Below are positions 48,270 through 57,730 of a stretch of 64,000 nt of DNA, piece by piece (the stretch's first letter is position 1; every line of letters begins with the position of its first letter). The stretch is taken from positions 372,001-436,000 of the forward strand of contig CAVYEW010000010.1 in NCBI GenBank assembly GCA_963767645.1, in the 5' to 3' direction. The position numbers and the translations under genes are program-made. The notes under the pieces were generated by a model. The model made no database searches and was not told the origin of the DNA. It saw nothing but the letters and a program-made list of their open reading frames with translations. The stretch is from DATFDN01 sp963767645. GTDB taxonomy: Bacteria > Pseudomonadota > Alphaproteobacteria > Acetobacterales > Acetobacteraceae.

Positions 48270-48354
48270 AGTATTAGGCCACCCATCCGGACATGCATGA
48301 CCCGCTCAGTGAGACTCTGAAGCCGTATGCCCGCCGGCGGATCGCGGCGCCGCG

Positions 48355-49029
48355 TTGAGGCGGCAGGACCTCATCCTCGGCGTGCTGTCGGTCACTGCCG
48401 GCGGCATCGACGCGCTGAGCTTCTTCGCGCTCGGCGCCTTCACCTCGGCGATGAGCGGCAACACCATCCTGTTCGGGCTGGCGCTCGCGCAAGGCAAGCT
48501 GACGGCGGCCTCGGGCTCGCTGCTCGCCTTCGCCGGCTATGTCCTCGGCGTTGCGCTGGCAACGCCGCTGGGGGTGCCCGCACCCCATCCCGAGCCGGCG
48601 CGCGCTCTGCGCCGCCCGCTGCTTGTCGAGGCGTTGCTGCTGGCCGCCTTCGCCGCTTTGTGGGCGGCGCGGGTGGAGATCCCGGTGCCGCTGGCGCTGC
48701 AGCACGGATTGCTCCTGCTCGCCGGTACCGCCATGGGCCTGCAATCGGCGGGCGCGCGCAAGCTCAACGTCCCCGGCATTACCACCGTGGTCTTCACGAG
48801 CACGCTCACCGCAATCGTCGGCGCGCTGACCGAGGCCGCCTTCGGCCGCAAGCCGCGACGGGTGCAGCCCGAGACGCAGCGGCAGATTGCCGCCTTCCTG
48901 CTTTACCTGGGCGGGGCGGCTTGCATGGGCTGGCTCGCCTTGCGGGACGTAACCCTTGCCGCGGCGCCTCCATTCGCCTGCGTGCTGCTCGCGCTGCTGC
49001 TGACGCTCAGGAAGCTGCCGGAAGGCTGA
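48355..49029 (+). CDS. DUF1275 (YoaK) family membrane protein
   Basis: A 224-residue inner membrane protein with about six hydrophobic helices. The family N-terminus LSVTAGGIDALSFFALGAFTSAMSG and the later MGLQSAGARKLNVPGITTVV and FTSTLTAIV segments are clear. Function is unknown. The start is a TTG at 48355. It is divergent from the transporter remnant and convergent with the cupin gene. Confidence 0.88.
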   Translation: MRRQDLILGVLSVTAGGIDALSFFALGAFTSAMSGNTILFGLALAQGKLTAASGSLLAFAGYVLGVALATPLGVPAPHPEPARALRRPLLVEALLLAAFAALWAARVEIPVPLALQHGLLLLAGTAMGLQSAGARKLNVPGITTVVFTSTLTAIVGALTEAAFGRKPRRVQPETQRQIAAFLLYLGGAACMGWLALRDVTLAAAPPFACVLLALLLTLRKLPEG

Positions 49030-49034
49030 CGTTG

Positions 49035-49505
49035 TCAGTGCGCCTTGCTGGGATCATCCTCCGGGTTGACGTAGACGATGACGAACGGGCCGGTCCCGTC
49101 AACCTGGATGACGGTGGGCTCGCTCGTCCAGGCGAAGTGATTCATGCCGGGTGGCACCGAGATGAAGCCGCCCGGCGCAAAGCTCTTCCCCTTCTGCTGG
49201 TCGAGCGTGTCGCCCATGCCGGCGTGGAAGTCGCCGGACAGAATGGTGACGTTCTCAGCCGTCGGGTGATGATGCGCGGGAATCCTGTAGTTCTCCGGCA
49301 TCCGAAGGCGAAGCACATAAAAGCCATCCTTGGAGGGATCGCCGGTAAGCACGGCGATCTCGGCACCCTTCGGCAGGACCGGGGGCGCCGGACCCCATTT
49401 GACCGATCCGGGTCCGTCGACCACGGCCATGGTCTGTGCCCACGCAGGGGCGGCAACGCCAAGCATCAGCAGCGATGCAAGTGAGATCGATGAGCTCCGG
49501 CTCAT
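49035..49505 (-). CDS. exported single-domain cupin protein
   Basis: A small beta-barrel protein of 156 residues with a Sec signal (LASLLMLGVAAPAWA), so periplasmic. The cupin motif 1 is IPAHHHPTAENVTILSGD with two metal-binding His and a Glu, and motif 2 includes PGMNHFAW with the third His. GGAAGGAGAAGCC precedes the ATG. It may be a metal-dependent oxygenase or sugar-binding protein; nothing more can be said. Confidence 0.85.
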   Translation of the reverse strand: MSRSSSISLASLLMLGVAAPAWAQTMAVVDGPGSVKWGPAPPVLPKGAEIAVLTGDPSKDGFYVLRLRMPENYRIPAHHHPTAENVTILSGDFHAGMGDTLDQQKGKSFAPGGFISVPPGMNHFAWTSEPTVIQVDGTGPFVIVYVNPEDDPSKAH

Positions 49506-49718
49506 GGCTTCTCCTTCCCGTGCAGCCTTATGGTCGACTGTAACTTTATCACTTCCAACCATAAGCGATCGGCCCGGAAGTCGTCAACGACGAGGGCGGG
49601 AAATTGCCTTTCCTGAATCCGGCCATGTACAAGACGTGTGTCCATTTCGCCCGCACGGGCCCGACGAAGCGAGGACTGGCTCGCTGTTGTGAACGCCACC
49701 TGACTGGAGGGGAAAACC

Positions 49719-50513
49719 ATGGACGATGCGGTTATCGTCGAACGCCGCGAGGGCTGGCACAAGCTCGCGCTGAATCGCCCCGACAAACTGAACGCGCTCA
49801 ATCCGGCCATGCTCGCCGGCCTCACCGCCGCCCTCGATGTTGCCGAGGCCGATAAGTCCTGCCGCGCCCTGCTGCTCACCGGCGCCGGGCGCGGCTTCTG
49901 TGCCGGCCAGGAGCTCAGCGACGCCATCATCCCCGGCCCGGAGAACCCCAGTCCCGACCTCGGCGCCATCGCCCACGCCTACCATGCCGGCCTGGTCCGC
50001 CGGCTCCGCGCCCTGCCGCTCCCGGTCGTCTGCGCGGTGAACGGCGTGGCTGCCGGCGCCGGCGCCAACATCGCGCTCGCCTGCGACATCGTGCTCGCCG
50101 GGCGCGGCGCGAGTTTCGTGCAGGCCTTCGTGCGCATCGGCCTGGTGCCCGATTGCGGCGGCAGCTTCTTCCTGCCGCGCCTGATCGGGGAGGCGCGGGC
50201 GCGCGCGCTGGCGATGCTCGGCGAGCCCGTCACCGCTGCGCAGGCCGAATCCTGGGGCCTGATCTGGCAGGCCGTCGATGACGACGCCCTGAGTTTCGAG
50301 GCCGAAGCGCTGACCGGGCGCCTCGCTGCGCTCCCGACCCAGGCGCTCGCCCTGATGAAGCGCCTGTTCGCCGCCTCGACCGCCAACACGCTCGACGCGC
50401 AACTCGACCTGGAAGCCCGGACCCAGGCCGAGGCTGGCCGGACGCCCGATTACGCGGAGGGCGTGCGCGCCTTCCTGGACAAGCGCCGCCCCGCCTTCAC
50501 CGGCCGCCTCTGA
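49719..50513 (+). CDS. paaG: PaaG-type enoyl-CoA hydratase/isomerase
   Basis: A crotonase-fold enzyme that in phenylacetate breakdown isomerises the ring epoxide-CoA to an oxepin-CoA. The oxyanion-hole segments are GAGRGFCAGQELSD and VNGVAAGAGANIALACD, with the catalytic Asp in IGLVPDCGGSFFLPRL, as in PaaG. GGAGGGG precedes the ATG. Length is 264 residues. It is first in a tight paaG-paaI-paaK operon; its TGA overlaps the next ATG. Confidence 0.88.
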   Translation: MDDAVIVERREGWHKLALNRPDKLNALNPAMLAGLTAALDVAEADKSCRALLLTGAGRGFCAGQELSDAIIPGPENPSPDLGAIAHAYHAGLVRRLRALPLPVVCAVNGVAAGAGANIALACDIVLAGRGASFVQAFVRIGLVPDCGGSFFLPRLIGEARARALAMLGEPVTAAQAESWGLIWQAVDDDALSFEAEALTGRLAALPTQALALMKRLFAASTANTLDAQLDLEARTQAEAGRTPDYAEGVRAFLDKRRPAFTGRL

Positions 50514-50962
50514 TGCCGGACACCCCCGCCGCGCTGGCCCGCGCCGTCGCCGAGGCGATGTGGGCTGAGGACCGGGCCAGCGCTTCCCTCGGGATGCGGA
50601 TCGAGGAGGTCGGGCCGGGCCGCACGGTGCTAAGCATGATTGTTGCGGAGCGGATGGTGAACGGACATGGCATGTGCCATGGCGGCTTCATCTTCGCGCT
50701 CGCCGACAGCGCCATGGCCTTCGCCTCCAACAGCCATGGCCAGCGCGCGGTCGCGCAGCACTGCGCCGTGACCTTTCTCCGTCCCGGCCGGCTCGGCGAG
50801 ACGCTGCGCGCCGAGGCGGCCGAGCGGGCGCGCGCGCACCGGTCGGCGATCTACGACGTGCGCGTCACCGGCGCCGAGGGCGACGCAGTGGCCGAGTTCC
50901 GCGGCCACACCCGCACCATTCCCGGCACGTTCTTCCCACCCGAGCTTGCGAGGAGGCCATAG
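50513..50962 (+). CDS. paaI: PaaI-type hotdog thioesterase
   Basis: Hydrolyses stalled hydroxyphenylacetyl-CoA adducts and so frees CoA in the phenylacetate pathway. The active-site segment NGHGMCHGGFIFALADSAMAFA holds the His-Gly-Gly and Asp of the PaaI family; the C-terminus has EFRGHTRTI. Length is 149 residues. It overlaps paaG by one base and is followed directly by paaK. Confidence 0.92.
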   Translation: MPDTPAALARAVAEAMWAEDRASASLGMRIEEVGPGRTVLSMIVAERMVNGHGMCHGGFIFALADSAMAFASNSHGQRAVAQHCAVTFLRPGRLGETLRAEAAERARAHRSAIYDVRVTGAEGDAVAEFRGHTRTIPGTFFPPELARRP

Positions 50963-52309
<1,347 letters not shown>

Positions 52310-52371
52310 GCTACCCGGCGATACCCTCACCCCGACCCTCTCCCGCACAGCGGGAGAGGGAGAGCGACTCC

Positions 52372-53121
52372 CTACCCCTCGAACGTTACCTCCGCGCTCC
52401 CCAGCCCGTCGAACCGCACCGCGCAGCGGTCGCCCGGCTTGAGGAAGCGGAGTCCCGTACAGGACCCGCAGGTCACGAACTGCCCGGCGCGCACACCCGC
52501 GCCGCGCCGCATCATGTTCACCAACTCCACCGCCACCCCGAGCGGGTCGCCGGTCGGATGTCCGCCATCCTGCTCCAGGACCACTTGGTCGTTGACCAAC
52601 AGCGCCACATGGATGGACCCGAGATTGAGCCCCCGCCAGTCCTGCACCGGAGTCCCGGGCACGAAGCCGCCATTGCTCACGCAGTCAGCGAGCTTTTCCA
52701 GCGCGCTCCGAGCCGTGGGGTCCTGGAAGCGGCTGGTAATGACCTCGATCGCGGCGCAGGCTTCCACCGCATCTTCCACCTCGTCGCGCGTGTAGGGCTC
52801 GGCGCGCGGCGGGAGGTCGCGGGTGAAACGAAACGCGACCTCGCCTTCCACACCGCAATCGGGCACCTCGGCGGCCGGCACGGGGGCCGGGGAGGGACGG
52901 ATGCTGCGGGCGTAGATCAGCCCGCGCGTGGGTTCCTCATTGGGCGGCGCGTTCGCCTTGAAGGCGCCGATCGGCTCGCCCAGCTGCGCCGCGACCGCAT
53001 CCTGGACCGCATGCGCCTCATCGACGCTTCCCGGCTGGACCGGCAGGGCGGCGATCCGGCTTCCCGTGCGCCGCCCCTGCACCAAAAGCCGGGCGGCCTC
53101 GGCAACCTCGTCCTGTCTCAC
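52372..53121 (-). CDS. 2-keto-4-pentenoate hydratase / FAH-superfamily enzyme
   Basis: A fumarylacetoacetate-hydrolase-fold enzyme like MhpD/DmpE, which hydrates 2-hydroxypenta-2,4-dienoate or acts on related keto acids. The metal-binding acidic residues are in CGVEGEVAFRF and AIEVITSRF, and GDPLGVAVELVN is a family segment. ATG 53136 is possible, but GGGAGG sits 6 bases before the GTG at 53121, which is the better start. Length is then 249 residues. It converges on the paa operon, so a role in aromatic breakdown is plausible. Confidence 0.82.
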   Translation of the reverse strand: MRQDEVAEAARLLVQGRRTGSRIAALPVQPGSVDEAHAVQDAVAAQLGEPIGAFKANAPPNEEPTRGLIYARSIRPSPAPVPAAEVPDCGVEGEVAFRFTRDLPPRAEPYTRDEVEDAVEACAAIEVITSRFQDPTARSALEKLADCVSNGGFVPGTPVQDWRGLNLGSIHVALLVNDQVVLEQDGGHPTGDPLGVAVELVNMMRRGAGVRAGQFVTCGSCTGLRFLKPGDRCAVRFDGLGSAEVTFEG

Positions 53122-53239
53122 GCGTGCCTCCCTCATGGCCCGGGAACCTTACTGGCGTGGATGGCGGCGGCACCGGCCATCCGGCGGTCCTGTCCTCGCA
53201 TCGAGGCGAACCAGCCGAACGGCCGTCGCCCAGCCAGAG

Positions 53240-53452
53240 CTAGGAGCCGGTTCTTTCAAGGACGAAAGATATCTTCACGTTCGCACGGTAGTTCTTGATC
53301 TTATCATTCTCGACCGTTGCCTGGAGCTCGCTCATATAGACCGAGCGGATGCCGCGGACCGTCTTGGCCGCCTCGGCCACCGCCTGACGCGCCGCATCCT
53401 CCCAGCCTTGCTCGGACTCGGCGAGCAGCTCGAGAACCTTCACAACTGCCAT
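53240..53452 (-). CDS. dodecin (flavin-storage protein)
   Basis: A 70-residue protein that assembles into a hollow dodecamer binding flavin pairs. The start MAVVKVLELLAESEQGWEDAA has the usual strand-helix order, followed by IRSVYMSELQATVEND and FVLERTGS. AGGGAGG precedes the ATG by 6 bases. Trp at about position 17 in this alignment (GWEDAA) is one that stacks on flavin in the family. Transcribed divergently from the HAD hydrolase, 157 bases away. Confidence 0.88.
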   Translation of the reverse strand: MAVVKVLELLAESEQGWEDAARQAVAEAAKTVRGIRSVYMSELQATVENDKIKNYRANVKISFVLERTGS

Positions 53453-53609
53453 GACTACCTCCCTAACGCTCCTCCATTGGGGAGCCTGCCCTGAACGAGA
53501 GGCATGGGAGGGAGTTGCAGACGGACGTGTTCTGATTGCCGATCCTCGGATACGGTTCATCGAGCCAACGTGACCCCCGCGCCGTCTGCGTGCGGGCCAG
53601 AGTGATCCC

Positions 53610-54281
53610 ATGGACGAAGCGGTGTTCCTGTTTGATGTCGACAACACGCTGCTCGACAATGATCGGGTGCAGGCCGATTTGCGCGCTCACATCACGGAGG
53701 CGCACGGCGAGGTGGCGAGCCGTCGCTACTGGGAACTTTTCGAGGAGTTGCGCTCGGAATTGGGTTATGCCGATTATCTCGGCGCGCTCCAGCGGTATCG
53801 GCTGGAGGCGCTGCATGACCCGCGCGTGCTGCGCATCGCAAGCTGGCTGACCGACTATCCATTTCCAGACCGGCTCTATCCCGGCGCCCTGGACGCCGTC
53901 CGGCATGTCGCGCAGTGGGGACCGACGGTGATCCTGTCGGACGGGGACGCCGTCTTCCAGCCCCGGAAGGTGGTGCGAAGCGGGTTATGGAGCGCCATGG
54001 AAGATCGCGTCTTGATCTACGTCCACAAGGAGGACGAGCTGGACGACGTCGAGCGTTTTTATCCGGCACGCCACTACGTCCTGATCGACGACAAGCTGCG
54101 CATCCTGCACGCGGTCAAGGAGGCATGGGGCCGGCGCGTGACCACCGTCTTCCCCCGCCAGGGCCATTATGCGCTCGACCCTGCCGAGATAGCGAAATAC
54201 CCACCTGCGGACACCACCATCGAGCGGATCGGTGAGCTGTGCGGGCTGGATCGCGACCGGCTGCTCACGTCCCTGTCCTGA
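53610..54281 (+). CDS. HAD-superfamily hydrolase
   Basis: A probable phosphatase of 223 residues. HAD motif I is LFDVDNTLLDND, near the N-terminus; motif II is VILSDGD; the lysine of motif III is probably in FQPRKVVRSG; motif IV is YVLIDDK. A helical cap fills about residues 18-85. The substrate is unknown. Adjacent dodecin might hint at flavin nucleotides, but there is no direct support. Confidence 0.82.
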   Translation: MDEAVFLFDVDNTLLDNDRVQADLRAHITEAHGEVASRRYWELFEELRSELGYADYLGALQRYRLEALHDPRVLRIASWLTDYPFPDRLYPGALDAVRHVAQWGPTVILSDGDAVFQPRKVVRSGLWSAMEDRVLIYVHKEDELDDVERFYPARHYVLIDDKLRILHAVKEAWGRRVTTVFPRQGHYALDPAEIAKYPPADTTIERIGELCGLDRDRLLTSLS

Positions 54282-54314
54282 TGCTCGTCCCTCGCCCCGG
54301 CGCGGTCGGCAGCA

Positions 54315-54521
54315 ATCCTTGAACGGATCGAACTCGCCGGGCCCGGCCATGGCGACCGCGAATGGCCGCAGTGTATGCAGCACCCGGATCGTGCCGGCGT
54401 GCTGCGCCAGCACCTCCGGCAAGCGCCGATAGGCCATCGGACTCTCGTCCAGATCGGCGCCGGCGAGCAGCACGCCGCGCCCGCGCAGCCAGGCTTCCAT
54501 CTGCTCGCGCGTGAAGCGGCG
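54315..54521 (-). pseudogene. 3' remnant of an RtcB-like RNA ligase gene
   Basis: A minus-strand stretch that reads RFTREQMEAWLRGRGVLLAG, then DESPMAYRRLPEVL, then TIRVLHTLRPFAVAMAG and EFDPFKD. This resembles the C-terminal 65-70 residues of RtcB-family RNA ligases (EAYK...HTLRQVVCVKG pattern). There is no stop after FKD and no N-terminal three-quarters: the tyrS gene ends at 54595 directly upstream. The sequence between the HAD gene and tyrS (54282-54594) holds nothing else I can identify. The match is from memory and moderate. Confidence 0.5.
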
Positions 54522-54594
54522 CCGACCGTCCGGATCGAGCCCGGCCGCTCCCGGCAGTGGGGGCGGGACATGACGATTCAGCAAATTCCGGGTG

Positions 54595-55842
54595 TCATTC
54601 GCTGATCCGGACCAGCCGATGCTGCTTGCGTCCCGCCGATAGCTTGATTGCTCCGTCGCGCAAATCCTCGGCCGAGATCGTCTGCGCCTCATCAACGATC
54701 GTCTCGTCGTTCACCCGCGCTCCGCTGCCGCGGATCAGGCGGCGCGCCTCGCCGTTGGTTGCGGCTAGCCCAGCCACGACAAGAAGCCGGAAGGCCGGGA
54801 TGCCCGCCGCCAGCTCGGCGCGCGCGATCTCGATGCTGGGCAGGGTGTCGGCCAGCTCGCCCGCCTCGAAGGCTCGGCGCGCGGTCTCCGCAGCCGCCTC
54901 GGCGGCGGCATCGCCGTGCAGCAGGCGCGTGGCCTCGGTCGCCAGCACCTTCTTGGCCTCGTTCACCTCGGCCCCGCGCAGCGCCTCCAGCCGCGCAATT
55001 TCCTCGAGCGGCAGGTCGGTGAACAGGCGCAGGAACCGGCCCACGTCCCCGTCCTCGGTGTTGCGCCAGAACTGCCAATAGTCGTACGCCGAGAGCCGAT
55101 CGGCTCTCAGCCACACCGCGCCCCGCGCGGTCTTGCCCATCTTGGCGCCCGAGGCGGTGGTGATCAGCGGCGTGGTCAGGCCGAAGACCTGCGCGGCGTC
55201 GCTCCGCCGCACCAATTCGACGCCGGAGACGATGTTGCCCCACTGGTCGGAGCCGCCCATCTGGAGCAGCACGCCGTAGCGGCGGAACAGCTCGCGGAAG
55301 TCGTAGCTCTGCAGGATCGCGTAGTTGAACTCTAGAAAGCTCAGCCCCTGCTCGCGCTCCAGCCGCACGCGCACGGACTCGAAGGAGAGCATGCGGCTGA
55401 TGCTGAAATGCAGGCCGACATCGCGCAGTAGCTCGATATAGCCGAGCCTGTCCAGCCAGTCGGCATTGTTCGCCATGACCGCATCGCCCGGAGCGTCGCC
55501 GAAGCGGATGAAGGGTGCGAAGCAGCTTCGGATGCCTCGCATGTTCGCCGCGATCTCCGCGTCGCTCAGCATCCGTCGCGCCTCGTCACGGAACGAGGGA
55601 TCGCCAATCCGCGTCGTGCCGCCGCCCATCAGGACCACCGGCGTATGACCGTGTTTCTGCAGCAGGCGCAGGATCATGATCTGCACCAGGCTGCCGACAT
55701 GCAGCGAGTCCGCGGTGCAGTCGAAACCGATATAGGCGCTCACAACTTGCGTGCGGAACGCCTCGTCCAGCGCTGCTTCGTCGGTACATTGAAAAACGAA
55801 GCCGCGCGCGGTGGCTTCTTCGAGGAAATCGCTGCGGGGAAT
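54595..55842 (-). CDS. tyrS: tyrosyl-tRNA synthetase
   Basis: Charges tRNA-Tyr. The class I HIGH-type motif is DSLHVGSLVQ, and the KMSKS loop reads ASGAKMGKTA, a normal TyrRS variant. GGSDQWGNIVSG binds tyrosine. The C-terminal S4 domain carries NGEARRLIRGSGARVND. Relatives begin MxxSDFLxxATARGF. The only matching position is an ATT at 55842 (IPRSDFLEEATARG), preceded by GGAGTAGG at a good distance. The nearest conventional in-frame start is a TTG at 55860 without a ribosome site. The open frame back to 55989 runs through a palindromic repeat and should not be translated. Confidence 0.9.
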   Translation of the reverse strand: MPRSDFLEEATARGFVFQCTDEAALDEAFRTQVVSAYIGFDCTADSLHVGSLVQIMILRLLQKHGHTPVVLMGGGTTRIGDPSFRDEARRMLSDAEIAANMRGIRSCFAPFIRFGDAPGDAVMANNADWLDRLGYIELLRDVGLHFSISRMLSFESVRVRLEREQGLSFLEFNYAILQSYDFRELFRRYGVLLQMGGSDQWGNIVSGVELVRRSDAAQVFGLTTPLITTASGAKMGKTARGAVWLRADRLSAYDYWQFWRNTEDGDVGRFLRLFTDLPLEEIARLEALRGAEVNEAKKVLATEATRLLHGDAAAEAAAETARRAFEAGELADTLPSIEIARAELAAGIPAFRLLVVAGLAATNGEARRLIRGSGARVNDETIVDEAQTISAEDLRDGAIKLSAGRKQHRLVRISE

Positions 55843-55897
55843 GGCGCCTACTCCGTCCAAGACGATCGCATTTGGCTTGGCGGCCCTGTTTACTTGG

Positions 55898-55981
55898 CCG
55901 TCACGGCCGGGCTTGGCCCAGCCACCCACGTCTTCAACGCCCGCGAGCAGAAACGTGGATGCCCGGGCTTGGCCCGGGCAT
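55898..55981. repeat. palindromic intergenic repeat, family C
   Basis: ATGCCCGGGC-TTG-GCCCGGGCAT at 55959-55981 is a perfect 10-base stem. A weaker related unit, GGCCGGGCTTGGCCCAGCC, lies at 55905-55923. Plus-strand translation gives RNVDARAWPGHD, the kind of peptide often seen when this alphaproteobacterial repeat is mis-called as coding. It is upstream of tyrS and of nothing else on the minus strand. Confidence 0.65.
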
Positions 55982-56026
55982 GATGACAAATGAAGGTCGC
56001 CCTAACGGTCAGAAGAGCCGAGCGCC

Positions 56027-56695
56027 CTAATCCGCGGCCAGCGCGACCATATGCCGCCGCGCGATCGCCTTGCCGACGTGATCCTCAACCGCTTCCGCAA
56101 TGATGTCGGCGTGGCGGGCGAAGACGTGGTCGGCGTCGGGCAGCACGCGGTAGTCGACGCGCACGCCCTTCTGCGTGTTGAGCTTGTCCACCAGCTTGCG
56201 CACTGCGGGCTCAGGCACCAGTTCGTCGGCGTCGCCGTGCAGCATCAAGCCGCCGCAGGGGCAGGGCGCAAGGAAGCCGAAATCGTAATGGCTCGCCGGC
56301 GGCGCCACGCTGACCCAGCCCGACACTTCCGGCCGGCGCATCAGCAGCTGCATGCCTATGAACGCGCCGAACGAATATCCGGCGATCCACAGCCCGCCAT
56401 GGTTGGGGTTGACTGCCTGCATCCAGTCGAGCGCTGCCGCGGCGTCGCCGATCTCCCCGATGCCGCCGTCATAGCGTCCTTGGCTGCGTCCGACCCCGCG
56501 GAAGTTGAACCGCATGACCGAGCATCCGAGCCGCTGGAAGGCCTGGAACATCGCGTAAGTGATGCGATTATTCATCGTCCCGCCATGCAGAGGATGCGGG
56601 TGCAGTACCAGCGCCACTGGGGCGCCAGTGTCCTTCGAGTGATGGTAGCGGCCTTCCAGCCGACCGTCAGGACCGGCAAACATAACTTCAGGCAT
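56027..56695 (-). CDS. alpha/beta hydrolase (dienelactone-hydrolase-like)
   Basis: A 222-residue hydrolase. The N-terminal VLHPHPLHGGTMNN holds the oxyanion region. The nucleophile Ser is in the elbow GYSFGA, the acid is probably Asp in HGDADELVP, and the base is His in PDADHVFARH. No signal peptide. It belongs to a conserved alphaproteobacterial group of unknown substrate often found near iron-sulfur or cysteine desulfurase genes, as here. Confidence 0.85.
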   Translation of the reverse strand: MPEVMFAGPDGRLEGRYHHSKDTGAPVALVLHPHPLHGGTMNNRITYAMFQAFQRLGCSVMRFNFRGVGRSQGRYDGGIGEIGDAAAALDWMQAVNPNHGGLWIAGYSFGAFIGMQLLMRRPEVSGWVSVAPPASHYDFGFLAPCPCGGLMLHGDADELVPEPAVRKLVDKLNTQKGVRVDYRVLPDADHVFARHADIIAEAVEDHVGKAIARRHMVALAAD

Positions 56696-57023
56696 GGCGT
56701 CCTAATACCTGTTCTGCTTTTTGGACTACGTTTCAGGCTGGTCTGCCGCGCCGCACGAATGACGATGGCCGACCGTCAACCCTCGATCTATGTTGCCCAA
56801 CCCCCCACATTTCGGGGGTAGCGCATCGATCGCAGATGGGACAGCATTCAAGCGTCTTCTATGGGAGCCGCACGCATTCTTGACCTGTGGAACCGGAATA
56901 CCGGCCTTGCCAGCCCGTTGCAGTGCACCTCGGATAATCTCCCCGTGATCAGGCTCGCGCCTTTCTCCCCATCGGGGACCCAGTATATTCACCTCCTCGG
57001 CCGAGCAGAACGGAAAAATTAAC
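56696..57023. promoter_or_regulatory. divergent intergenic region before the cysE operon
   Basis: A 328-base gap between the alpha/beta hydrolase (minus) and cysE (plus). It should contain both promoters. A CCCCC-N7-GGGGG hairpin (about 56801-56818) lies in its middle, out of place for a terminator because both genes point away from it. No clear IscR or Rrf2-type operator was found. A minus-strand frame of 99 codons covers most of it, but nothing supports it as a gene. Confidence 0.45.
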
Positions 57024-57728
57024 ATGGCGTTGACGTTTTTGCGCGAACTGGTCCGAGCCTATCGCGAACAGGACCCCGCCGCCCGGTCCTCGGCCGAAGT
57101 CGTGTTCTGCTACCCGGGGTTTCACGCCGTCCTCTGGCACCAGCTCTCCCACGCGCTCTGGCGCGGGCGCCTCTATCTCCTGGCCCGCTGGTCCTCGCAC
57201 CTCGCGCGGTGGCTGACCGGCATCGAAATCCACCCGGCCGCCAGGCTCGGCCGGCGGCTGGTGATCGATCACGGCATGGGCGTGGTGATCGGCGAGACTG
57301 CCGAGATCGGCGACGATTGCTATCTGTATCACCAGGTCACGCTGGGCGTGGCCCGCACCATGGGCGGCAAGCGCCATCCGACCGTCGGCAACAATGTCAT
57401 CATCGGTGCCGGCGCCAAGGTGCTCGGCCCGATCACCGTCGGCGACAATGCGCGGATCGGCTCGAATGCGGTCGTGGTGGACCCGGTGCCGCCCGACACT
57501 ACCGTGGTCGGCATCCCCGCCCAGCCGGTCGACCGCAAGCTGCCACGCCGCAAGTCCGGCTTCGATCCCTACGGCATGCCCTGCGAGGAGATCCTGGACC
57601 CGCTGCTGCGTGCCATCGAGGAGCTGCGCACAGAGCTCGCCGAGCTGGAGGCCCGCGTGGCCCGCAATGCCGCTGCCCGGCCCGAGTCCGTCCCCGCCAA
57701 GCCTGCTGCGTCCGCCCGCCTCGACTGA
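57024..57728 (+). CDS. cysE: serine O-acetyltransferase
   Basis: Makes O-acetylserine, the precursor of cysteine. It is the short CysE form, 234 residues: a helical N-terminus (YPGFHAVLWHQLSHALWR) followed by the left-handed beta-helix with GIEIHPAARLGRRLVIDHG, the catalytic histidines there and in YHQVTLGV, and GAKVLGPITVGDNARIGSN. The C-terminal helix (AIEELRTELAELEARV) looks like a coiled coil. It begins a five-gene plus-strand run ending in mnmA, placing cysteine supply beside sulfur mobilisation. Confidence 0.94.
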   Translation: MALTFLRELVRAYREQDPAARSSAEVVFCYPGFHAVLWHQLSHALWRGRLYLLARWSSHLARWLTGIEIHPAARLGRRLVIDHGMGVVIGETAEIGDDCYLYHQVTLGVARTMGGKRHPTVGNNVIIGAGAKVLGPITVGDNARIGSNAVVVDPVPPDTTVVGIPAQPVDRKLPRRKSGFDPYGMPCEEILDPLLRAIEELRTELAELEARVARNAAARPESVPAKPAASARLD

Positions 57729-57730
57729 GA

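Noticed and set aside
56726..57025. Minus-strand 99-codon frame before cysE
   Set aside because: It fills the divergent promoter region, overlaps the cysE start and matches no family.
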